A stretch of 35,088 bases of DNA. Origin: Actinomycetota bacterium. Lineage in GTDB: Bacteria; Actinomycetota; Actinomycetes; S36-B12; UBA5976. The stretch covers positions 1 to 35,088 of the forward strand of contig WLPX01000014.1 in NCBI GenBank assembly GCA_009698575.1. Reading direction: 5' to 3'. Made by a program: the position numbers and the translations under genes. Below, piece by piece: positions 1 to 7,159 of this stretch. Under the pieces are notes generated by a model. It ran no database searches and was not told the origin of the DNA. It saw nothing but the letters and a program-made list of their open reading frames with translations. Position 1 is the first letter of the stretch. Each line of letters starts with the position of its first letter.

Positions 1-309
1 GCAGCAAGTTTGACTTGCGGCGCGGCAGCTTTTGGAATGGGAATATGTTTCCCAACTCTTGGCGGCATGATGCTAGATAAGTCACCTGAAGCCGATCACG
101 CTCGGCATAGTGCGTCATTGCAAATGTCAGATTCTTTTGGCACTATTCTCATTACTTCAATTACCGGAGCAGTCCTAGGTTTGGCTACCTTAAAACACAC
201 GCTAAGTAGCCAAACTTTTGTGGAAATGTGGCTAATTTGTGGAGTTTCCTCACTTTTTGCCCTGCTTTTCATCCCACAAATCCAAGGTAAACGGACTTAT
301 CGCGTCTAA
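1..309 (+). CDS. MFS transporter, C-terminal part (5'-truncated by window)
   Basis: The reading frame is open from base 1 and ends at TAA 307-309, so only the last ~102 residues are present. They hold a loop with GMMLDKSPEADHARHSAS followed by two hydrophobic stretches (about GTILITSITGAVLGLATL and VEMWLICGVSSLFALLFI). This is the layout of the last transmembrane helices of a 12- or 14-helix major facilitator superfamily exporter. The substrate cannot be told from this piece. The first start-like codon in the window (TTG at 10) is inside the gene and is not its start. The HdeD-like gene follows 35 bases downstream with its own ribosome binding site. Confidence 0.7.
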   Translation, partial: AASLTCGAAAFGMGICFPTLGGMMLDKSPEADHARHSASLQMSDSFGTILITSITGAVLGLATLKHTLSSQTFVEMWLICGVSSLFALLFIPQIQGKRTYRV

Positions 310-344
310 AATCTTGTCTACGACCTATTTAACGGGAGAAAAAA

Positions 345-914
345 ATGACAAGTAACACAACAGCCCCTGAAGATGCCTTAATGGCTTTTGGTAAAAAGTG
401 GTGGCTACTACTCGTGCTCGGCGCCCTATCCATCGTGATTGGTTTCATGGCACTTAACAACCCAGTATCTGCAACTGCAACTTTGATTTTGTTCTTTGGC
501 ATATGGCTATTCGTTAGCGGTATTGGAACAATCATTCGGGCACTAAGTAGTGGCTCTGATGGCTCTGGTAAAACTCTAATGCTTATCAGCGGTGTACTGT
601 CCGTGATTTTGGCAGTCATCTTCTTTAACGGTGGAATCATCGACAAAGTTGAACTAGCTGCAATCTTCATGGGTATCACCTTTATTTTCCGTGGCATGGC
701 GGAACTTGTAGCTGGTCTTGCTTCCAAGGGAGCTCCTGGCCGTGGCTGGGCAATCTTCATGGGAATAGTTACCTTGCTAGCGGGCATAATTGCAATCAAC
801 AACCCAGTTGCATCTTTGGTTACGGTCACTCAGGTAATTGCGATCTTCTTGATCATTTTGGGTGTCATGGAAATTGTTGGCTCATTCCAACTTCGTAGTT
901 TGGCCAAAAAGTAA
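345..914 (+). CDS. HdeD-family (DUF308) membrane protein
   Basis: This 189-residue integral membrane protein has about six hydrophobic segments. An internal repeat is visible: IGFMALNNPVSATAT near residues 32-46 and AGIIAINNPVASLVT near 146-160 are two copies of the same helix-NNP-helix unit. That duplicated pattern is typical of the HdeD/DUF308 family, whose E. coli member is linked to acid resistance; the biochemical role is unknown in actinobacteria. The start ATG is preceded by GGGAGAA at 334-340. The gene is followed by a strong hairpin terminator, so it ends its transcription unit. Confidence 0.85.
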   Translation: MTSNTTAPEDALMAFGKKWWLLLVLGALSIVIGFMALNNPVSATATLILFFGIWLFVSGIGTIIRALSSGSDGSGKTLMLISGVLSVILAVIFFNGGIIDKVELAAIFMGITFIFRGMAELVAGLASKGAPGRGWAIFMGIVTLLAGIIAINNPVASLVTVTQVIAIFLIILGVMEIVGSFQLRSLAKK

Positions 915-924
915 CGTACTTCTA

Positions 925-962
925 AAAACTAGGGCTAGCTCATCTGAGTTAGCCCTAGTTTT
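925..962 (+). terminator. Rho-independent terminator after the HdeD-like gene
   Basis: A 16-bp stem (AAACTAGGGCTAGCTC pairing with GAGTTAGCCCTAGTTT, one G-T pair) encloses a short loop and ends in a T run. It lies 10 bases after the stop codon of the HdeD-like gene. It separates that gene from clpS. Confidence 0.85.
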
Positions 963-1002
963 ATGCCTATTTTTCTCAAGTCCTTCGTGAGACACTTAAA
1001 TC

Positions 1003-1281
1003 ATGAGCGCAATGCCAATCGAAGATGTGGAACTTGATGTTCTAACCGATCGGCCCTGGATTACCTTAGTTTGGAATGACCCAATTAATTTGATGACTTA
1101 TGTAACTTACGTTTTTCAAACCCATTTCGGGTATGACAAACCAAAAGCTGAAAAATTGATGTTGGATGTTCACGAAAAAGGTAGAGCGGTAGTTAGTTCT
1201 GGCACTAGGGAAGAAATGGAACGCGATGTAGCCGCCATGCATTCCTATGGCCTCTGGGCAACCTTGCAGAAGGACGATTAG
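1003..1281 (+). CDS. clpS: ATP-dependent Clp protease adaptor ClpS
   Basis: The 92-residue protein carries the ClpS core: [15 protein letters not shown] (the N-degron pocket loop and helix), then [20 protein letters not shown] and the basic/acidic C-terminal helix. ClpS binds the N-terminal domain of ClpC/ClpA and delivers proteins with destabilising N-terminal residues to ClpP. It is first in the conserved order clpS - DUF2017 and is followed with no gap by the DUF2017 gene. No Shine-Dalgarno is evident before the ATG at 1003. An in-frame ATG at 1012 is an alternative start. Confidence 0.92.
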   Translation: MSAMPIEDVELDVLTDRPWITLVWNDPINLMTYVTYVFQTHFGYDKPKAEKLMLDVHEKGRAVVSSGTREEMERDVAAMHSYGLWATLQKDD

Positions 1282-1797
1282 TTGTTTAAGTCCGGAATTG
1301 GTGGGCGGATCAGCCTCAAACTTGATGATGCCGAAAAGCAGGTTTTGTCTCAGATCTTTGAACAAATGGATGACTTACTTCAAGTGCCAAATTTTGATAA
1401 GAATGCAGACCCGCTAGCACGGATGCTAAACATGGACGGATCAACTCAGATTTCCGAAGACCCGGCATTGGCACGCTTATTTCCAGATGGCTATTCCGAA
1501 GATGAGCATGCCAGTGCTGACTTTCGTAGGTTTACCGAGCAAGACTTGCGCCAGGCCAAAATGGATGCACTAAATGATGTGCGCCTGATGTTGATGGACA
1601 TATCTGGAAAGTCTGCAGTCACGCCAGTCCAAGCGCAATCCTGGCTGAAAGCGATTAATGACGTTCGCCTAGTACTAGGAACTCGACTTGAAATAGCCGA
1701 TGAACGTGAAATCGATTTTGATGTGGACGAACCGGGAATCAACCTTTATAACTACTTGACGTACTTGCAAGGCACATTGCTCGATGCCCTTTCCTAG
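1282..1797 (+). CDS. DUF2017 family protein
   Basis: This 171-residue soluble, acidic, mostly helical protein matches the DUF2017 family that follows clpS in many actinobacteria (the Rv1331-Rv1332 order in Mycobacterium). The function is unknown. The TTG start at 1282 directly abuts the clpS stop codon, with AAGGA at 1270-1274 as a likely ribosome binding site inside clpS, so the two genes are probably co-translated. The conserved position suggests a role near regulated proteolysis, but this is guilt by association. A bidirectional terminator follows. Confidence 0.8.
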   Translation: MFKSGIGGRISLKLDDAEKQVLSQIFEQMDDLLQVPNFDKNADPLARMLNMDGSTQISEDPALARLFPDGYSEDEHASADFRRFTEQDLRQAKMDALNDVRLMLMDISGKSAVTPVQAQSWLKAINDVRLVLGTRLEIADEREIDFDVDEPGINLYNYLTYLQGTLLDALS

Positions 1798-1800
1798 GGC

Positions 1801-1839
1801 AAACAAAAACCCCCTAGAAAAACTAGGGGGTTTTTGTTT
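1801..1839. terminator. Bidirectional terminator between DUF2017 gene and rhodopsin
   Basis: A perfect 17-bp inverted repeat (AAACAAAAACCCCCTAG and its complement) flanks an A5 loop. The stem starts with an A run and ends with a T run, so it gives a hairpin plus U tract on both strands. It sits between two convergent genes and can end both transcripts. Confidence 0.9.
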
Positions 1840-1848
1840 AATTAATGT

Positions 1849-2616
1849 TTAGTGCATACCTTCTGCAGATGCGTATGAAGCATCATCAGCGGCACTCTTT
1901 AGGCGAGCGATCTTGTAGATCGTTAGACCAAAGAGACACTTAGCTAGTACGTCAGCAACGGTGTAACCGATCTGACGACCAACGAATGCGTTAGCTCCAT
2001 CAACACCAAGTACTGGCATCAAGTAGGAGATTGGGTAGACACCCCAAGTTGCGATAAGCAACAGACGTAGACGCTTAACAGTTGCTGATACTTCAGCAGG
2101 CTGCTTGTCTAGCGACTTTGTTAGCTCAACGAACAATACGTACAGGATGTACAAGAATGGGATTGTTGAAAGTGCACCCCACACCATCTTTGGACCCATG
2201 TCTGCAGCGACTTCACCTGGGTAACCAAGGATGATCATTGCTGCTGATGCAGGAACTAGACGTGCGATAAGAGACTTACGATTTGCAGCTGGCAGTGCCA
2301 ATACAGCAATCGTTTCTAGTAGCAACAATGGAACAGTTAGTAACCAGTCCACGTAGCGGTAAGCCTCGTTGAATACTGCTTCACCAGCATGTGAGGCTGC
2401 GAATGAATCGTAGATTCTCCAGTAGTGGTAAAGCGCAATTAGAGTTACAGTTCCTGAAATTACGATTGCCTGACGGTACTTAGGAAGTACGCGCGCTTGG
2501 CTAAGGTAAAGGTAAATTGTCGTGGCTAGCATTGATGCAAAGCCAAAAGACAAGATATTGCTAACTGCTGAGTATTGCCCAGCGGTTAGAGTTGTTACGT
2601 CATAGATTCCATCCAT
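1849..2616 (-). CDS. Light-driven proton pump rhodopsin (actinorhodopsin/xanthorhodopsin-like)
   Basis: This 255-residue seven-helix retinal protein probably pumps protons out of the cell in light. Visible residues: R87, D90 (proton acceptor), T94 and E101 (donor) form the DTE outward-proton-pump motif within VDWLLTVPLLLLE. L98 sits at the position where Leu gives green absorption in proteorhodopsins. H64 in helix B can pair with D90. D222 and the Schiff-base lysine K226 lie in helix G (ADVLAKC). GYPGE (131-135) and WGALSTIPF (146-154) match the xanthorhodopsin/actinorhodopsin branch; the glycine there may leave room for a carotenoid antenna. The ATG at 2616 is preferred over 2682 because AAAAGGAG lies 10 bases before it and the extra 22 residues look non-coding. 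No retinal or carotenoid genes are nearby. Confidence 0.93.
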   Translation of the reverse strand: MDGIYDVTTLTAGQYSAVSNILSFGFASMLATTIYLYLSQARVLPKYRQAIVISGTVTLIALYHYWRIYDSFAASHAGEAVFNEAYRYVDWLLTVPLLLLETIAVLALPAANRKSLIARLVPASAAMIILGYPGEVAADMGPKMVWGALSTIPFLYILYVLFVELTKSLDKQPAEVSATVKRLRLLLIATWGVYPISYLMPVLGVDGANAFVGRQIGYTVADVLAKCLFGLTIYKIARLKSAADDASYASAEGMH

Positions 2617-2644
2617 GAAGTACTTGCTCCTTTTGTAGGGAGCC

Positions 2645-2678
2645 GCCGAGTCAGCTCTATTAACTTGTTGCCGAGTCA
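2645..2678 (-). repeat. Direct repeat in rhodopsin upstream region
   Basis: The 9-mer TGACTCGGC (minus strand) occurs twice, at 2645-2653 and 2670-2678, 25 bases apart. It lies 29-62 bases before the rhodopsin start, within the likely promoter/leader. It could be a regulator site; no known factor is assigned. Confidence 0.4.
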
Positions 2679-2792
2679 ACATTTTCTTGCTTACCCCAGC
2701 GTGCTCTTGTCTGAGGAGACTTGCAACCCAAACACCCAGATTTTCAGGCTAATATTGGTAAATCCAATGCTTTTTAGGAGATTTGCCCGATC

Positions 2793-3209
2793 ATGCTTAC
2801 GATTTCGCAAGATCTCGTTGACCTGATGGTGGCGCACGCCCGCAGGGACCATCCAGACGAAGCCTGCGGCGTGATTGCTGGGCTAACTGGGAGCGATCAG
2901 CCAACCCGGTTCATCCCAATGATTAACGCAGCCCGGTCACCAACATTTTATGAGTTTGATTCATCGGACTTACTTAAGCTCTATCGCGAACTGGATGCCA
3001 ATGACGAAGACCCGGTAGTTATTTACCATTCACACACTGCGACCGAGGCCTACCCATCCCGTACCGATGTGGCGTATGCCGCAGAACCGTTCGCACATTA
3101 TGTTTTGGTCTCTACGAGGGAAACTGGTAACGGCGAAGGCCCTTACGAGTTGCGGTCATACCGAATTGTCGATGAAGAAATCACCGAAGAAGAAATTGTA
3201 ATTAACTAA
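2793..3209 (+). CDS. mec: Mec-type JAMM metallopeptidase (CysO-cysteine hydrolase)
   Basis: This 138-residue Mov34/JAMM zinc peptidase has the full catalytic set: E23, then H79-x-H81-x7-S89-x2-D92 (HSHTATEAYPSRTD). In Mycobacterium tuberculosis, Mec releases cysteine from the CysO-cysteine adduct built by CysM. The gene lies tail-to-tail with cysM (5 bases between stops), and cysO is next to it, so the whole CysO-dependent cysteine pathway is here. The ATG is preceded by TAGGAG at 2774-2779. In most actinobacteria mec, cysO and cysM point the same way; here the other two are inverted. Confidence 0.9.
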   Translation: MLTISQDLVDLMVAHARRDHPDEACGVIAGLTGSDQPTRFIPMINAARSPTFYEFDSSDLLKLYRELDANDEDPVVIYHSHTATEAYPSRTDVAYAAEPFAHYVLVSTRETGNGEGPYELRSYRIVDEEITEEEIVIN

Positions 3210-3214
3210 AGTCC

Positions 3215-4443
<1,229 letters not shown>

Positions 4444-4575
4444 TTTTATACTTTCGCGGGGTTGGATAGTTTAATTCTAAATCAATTACCAGAGTTCTTC
4501 TCGCCATGTTCAGTTTGCTGCAATTACCCAGAAATTTCCTGACACCATTACTTAGTTGCGAAGGCCTTGCAATAA

Positions 4576-4974
4576 CTATTCGCCGGAAAGCCAGGTTTTC
4601 GAAGATTTTGTGCGGAGGAAATACAGAACTGCCAAATTCATCGTGAGGGTAATTAGACCCAGTGGCAATCTAAAGAGAGAAAACAAAATATTTATGATTA
4701 CTATCGTTTGGATTAGCACGTAAGCAATTTGGGATTTCGCGAGCAGTTCCCGAATGATCCAGATGTAGACAAACCCCATTGTGATGCAACAAATTCCAGC
4801 AATGAGCTCAAACGGACTAGGAGTTGACAGTGCAGCAGCTGAATTCCCGCCAATGGCATCAAACTTAGGATTTAGCACTAAAACCACGCCAATTACAAAG
4901 TAAAAAGTTGAGGCAACTGCTGACAACACAGCGATTCCAGTAATTGGAAGTGGTCTGGTGCGAGAACTGGTCAC
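4576..4974 (-). CDS. Small four-helix membrane protein, unknown function
   Basis: The 132-residue protein has four predicted membrane helices (about residues 10-34, 53-75, 82-103, 106-122) and short polar ends. No family is recognised with confidence; similar small 4-TM proteins of unknown function are common in actinobacteria. The GTG start at 4974 is 22 bases from the divergent murI start, and a TAATCT hexamer lies exactly 6 bases before it, which suggests a leaderless mRNA. Bases 4444-4575 between this gene and cysO hold no clear gene. Confidence 0.6.
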   Translation of the reverse strand: MTSSRTRPLPITGIAVLSAVASTFYFVIGVVLVLNPKFDAIGGNSAAALSTPSPFELIAGICCITMGFVYIWIIRELLAKSQIAYVLIQTIVIINILFSLFRLPLGLITLTMNLAVLYFLRTKSSKTWLSGE

Positions 4975-4980
4975 TGTGTC

Positions 4981-4990
4981 AGATTACTCT
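4981..4990. promoter_or_regulatory. Overlapping back-to-back -10 elements for murI and the 4-TM gene
   Basis: Within AGATTACTCT, TACTCT (4985-4990, plus) and TAATCT (4981-4986, minus) share two bases. Each ends exactly 6 bases before a GTG start codon (4997 plus, 4974 minus). This spacing puts the transcription start on or next to the start codon on both strands. No good -35 hexamers are seen, as is usual for actinobacterial promoters. Confidence 0.6.
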
Positions 4991-4996
4991 TAACTT

Positions 4997-5782
4997 GTGA
5001 ATGATCGTCCAATTGGTGTGATGGATTCTGGCGTCGGCGGATTAACCGTAGTGCGCGCTATTTTGGATCAATTGCCACATGAGCCCCTGATTTATGTTGG
5101 CGATACGGCACATGGACCCTACGGCCCCCGTCCAATTGCTCAAGTGCGCGAGCTCGCCCTTGATGTATTGGACTCTCTCGTTGAGCGCGATGTGAAGATG
5201 TTGGTTATCGCCTGCAACTCAGCAAGTGCTGCTGTGCTTCGAGATGCCCGGGAACGATACTCCGTTCCGGTTGTAGAGGTTATTCAGCCAGCAGTTCGCC
5301 GAGCAGTTGCTGCCACTAGTACTGGTCGAGTTGGAGTAATCGGAACTTCAGCCACAATAACTAGCGGCGCTTATGCGGATGCATTTGCGGCAGCACCGCA
5401 AATCACATTAGAAAGCCAAGCTTGCCCAAGATTCGTAGAATTCGTTGAGGCCGGAATTACTAATGGCACCGAACTTACGTCAGTTGCACGCGAGTATTTA
5501 ACTCCAATCTTGAATGCTGACATTGATACTTTGGTTTTAGGTTGCACGCACTACCCACTTTTAACTGGCGTGATTTCGATGATCGCAGGGGACAAGATCA
5601 CACTTGTTTCCAGCGCCGAAGAAACTGCCAAAGATGTTTATCGAACTTTGGTAGAACTTGATTTATTGCGCGATGAATCCTTGCCTGATCCAAAGCATCA
5701 ATTCTTTGCTACTGGCAAACCATTTACGCAATTAGCTAGGCGATTCTTGGGTCCTGAGGTAGTCGAGGTTGCTTCGCTTTAG
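4997..5782 (+). CDS. murI: Glutamate racemase MurI
   Basis: The 261-residue enzyme interconverts L- and D-glutamate, supplying D-Glu for peptidoglycan. It shows [13 protein letters not shown] at the N-terminus (D10) and the two catalytic cysteines C73 (ACNSASA) and C183 (GCTHYPLL), with normal family length. There is no Shine-Dalgarno; the GTG is 6 bases after a TACTCT hexamer, so a leaderless transcript is likely. It is followed by rph and rdgB in the same direction, the common actinobacterial order. Confidence 0.95.
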   Translation: MNDRPIGVMDSGVGGLTVVRAILDQLPHEPLIYVGDTAHGPYGPRPIAQVRELALDVLDSLVERDVKMLVIACNSASAAVLRDARERYSVPVVEVIQPAVRRAVAATSTGRVGVIGTSATITSGAYADAFAAAPQITLESQACPRFVEFVEAGITNGTELTSVAREYLTPILNADIDTLVLGCTHYPLLTGVISMIAGDKITLVSSAEETAKDVYRTLVELDLLRDESLPDPKHQFFATGKPFTQLARRFLGPEVVEVASL

Positions 5783-5798
5783 CAAGCGGCAAGTGCAA

Positions 5799-5804
5799 TA
5801 GAGT
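5799..5804 (+). promoter_or_regulatory. Putative -10 element for leaderless rph
   Basis: TAGAGT lies 7 bases before the rph GTG start (5812), in the 29-base gap after murI. No Shine-Dalgarno is present between them. This fits an internal promoter giving a leaderless rph mRNA. Confidence 0.45.
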
Positions 5805-5811
5805 CGGATAC

Positions 5812-6558
5812 GTGAATAATCGCTCAGATGGCCGTTCAGCGGACCAACTTCGTAATGTAACTTTCAATCGCCAGTGGCTAGACCATGCCGAAGGCAGCGT
5901 CCTAGTTGAATTTGGTGCCACCCGAGTACTTTGCGCTGTTTCATTTAGTGAAGGTGTGCCGCGTTGGAAAAAAGGAAGTGGCGAGGGTTGGTTAACGGCT
6001 GAGTATTCAATGTTGCCGCGAGCTACTCACACTAGAAGTGATCGGGAAAGCGTCAAAGGCAAACTTGGCGGCCGTACTCATGAAATCTCAAGATTGATCG
6101 GGCGCAGCCTGCGATCAGTATTGGACATGTCCTCACTTGGCGAAAACACCATCATGATCGACTGTGATGTTCTGCAAGCTGACGGTGGCACCAGGACGGC
6201 TGCGATCACAGGTGCATATGTTGCGGTTGTCGACGCAATCGAATGGGCGCGTAGTTCAGGTTTAATTGCCAAAGATGCTGTGGTGCTGCGAGATTCAATC
6301 GCAGCTGTTTCAGTTGGAATTGTTGACGGTAAGCCATGTTTGGATTTGCACTACGACGATGATGTTCGCGCAGACACCGACATGAATGTAGTCATGACTG
6401 GCTCTGGCGCATTTGTTGAGGTGCAAGGCACTGCAGAGCGCGAGCCATTTGACCGTGGGTTGCTAAACGAACTTCTTGACTTAGCCACTATTGGCTGTGT
6501 CGAATTGACTGCCAAACAAAAAGCTGCTCTTGCCACACCATTGAGTACTAAAAAGTAA
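5812..6558 (+). CDS. rph: Ribonuclease PH
   Basis: The 248-residue 3'-5' phosphorolytic exoribonuclease trims tRNA 3' ends. Typical segments are present: [10 protein letters not shown] near the start, [21 protein letters not shown] region, [13 protein letters not shown], and [19 protein letters not shown] with the phosphate/active-site acidic residues. Length matches the family. The GTG start has no Shine-Dalgarno but has a TAGAGT hexamer 7 bases upstream. Only 2 bases separate its stop from rdgB. Confidence 0.95.
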   Translation: MNNRSDGRSADQLRNVTFNRQWLDHAEGSVLVEFGATRVLCAVSFSEGVPRWKKGSGEGWLTAEYSMLPRATHTRSDRESVKGKLGGRTHEISRLIGRSLRSVLDMSSLGENTIMIDCDVLQADGGTRTAAITGAYVAVVDAIEWARSSGLIAKDAVVLRDSIAAVSVGIVDGKPCLDLHYDDDVRADTDMNVVMTGSGAFVEVQGTAEREPFDRGLLNELLDLATIGCVELTAKQKAALATPLSTKK

Positions 6559-6560
6559 TC

Positions 6561-7157
6561 ATGCAAATTGTGCTAGCAACAAGAAATCAACATAAAGCTG
6601 TTGAACTTGAAAGAATCTTGCTAGAACTAGATCTGCAATTTGAGCTACTGACGGTTGATAAGTTTCCAGATGCACCAGAAGTTGAAGAAACCGAAAATAC
6701 TTTTGAAGGCAATGCCCTGTTGAAGGCTCGTGCACTTTGCAATTTCACCGGTTTGCCTGCGATTGCGGATGACTCAGGTATTTGCATAGATGCGCTCGAG
6801 GGAAGCCCTGGCGTGCTGTCTGCTCGTTGGTCCGGAGCTACCGAAAACATAGATCGGGCCAATGTTGATTTAGTTTTAGCGCAAACAGTTTCGGTTCCAG
6901 AAGGGCAACGCGGGGCTCAATTTCAATGCGCTGCAGTTGCAGTATTTCCTGATGGTCGAGAGTTTGTCAGCCTCGGTTCCATGCCGGGTGCCTTACTTAC
7001 CGCACCAAGAGGCTCAAATGGCTTTGGTTATGATCCAATTTTCGTGCCGGACGGATTTACTAAAACAACTGCAGAAATGTCTGCTTCAGACAAAGATGAA
7101 ATAAGTCACCGTGGCATTGCACTGCGAAAGTTAGCGCAACTTTTGAAGGAAGGATAG
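6561..7157 (+). CDS. rdgB: Non-canonical purine NTP pyrophosphatase RdgB/HAM1
   Basis: This 198-residue housecleaning enzyme hydrolyses dITP/XTP to monophosphates. Motifs: LATRNQHKAVEL at the N-terminus, TFEGNALLKA, the metal-binding ADDSGICIDAL around 73-83, and GFGYDPIF near 154-161. It follows rph by 2 bases, as in many actinobacteria. Its 3' end contains the AAGGAAGGA that serves as ribosome binding site for the next gene. Confidence 0.95.
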   Translation: MQIVLATRNQHKAVELERILLELDLQFELLTVDKFPDAPEVEETENTFEGNALLKARALCNFTGLPAIADDSGICIDALEGSPGVLSARWSGATENIDRANVDLVLAQTVSVPEGQRGAQFQCAAVAVFPDGREFVSLGSMPGALLTAPRGSNGFGYDPIFVPDGFTKTTAEMSASDKDEISHRGIALRKLAQLLKEG

Positions 7158-7159
7158 TG

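Noticed and set aside
329..829. Long minus-strand frame opposite the HdeD-like gene
   Set aside because: It mirrors a clear membrane protein gene, has no ribosome binding site, and has no recognisable domain.
2617..2682. N-terminal extension of the rhodopsin to an ATG at 2682
   Set aside because: No ribosome binding site there, the extra 22 residues are not rhodopsin-like, and a good AAAAGGAG precedes the ATG at 2616.
4444..4575. Possible riboswitch upstream of cysO
   Set aside because: The 132 bases show no SAM/T-box type conserved core or strong stem-plus-U-tract; nothing could be supported.
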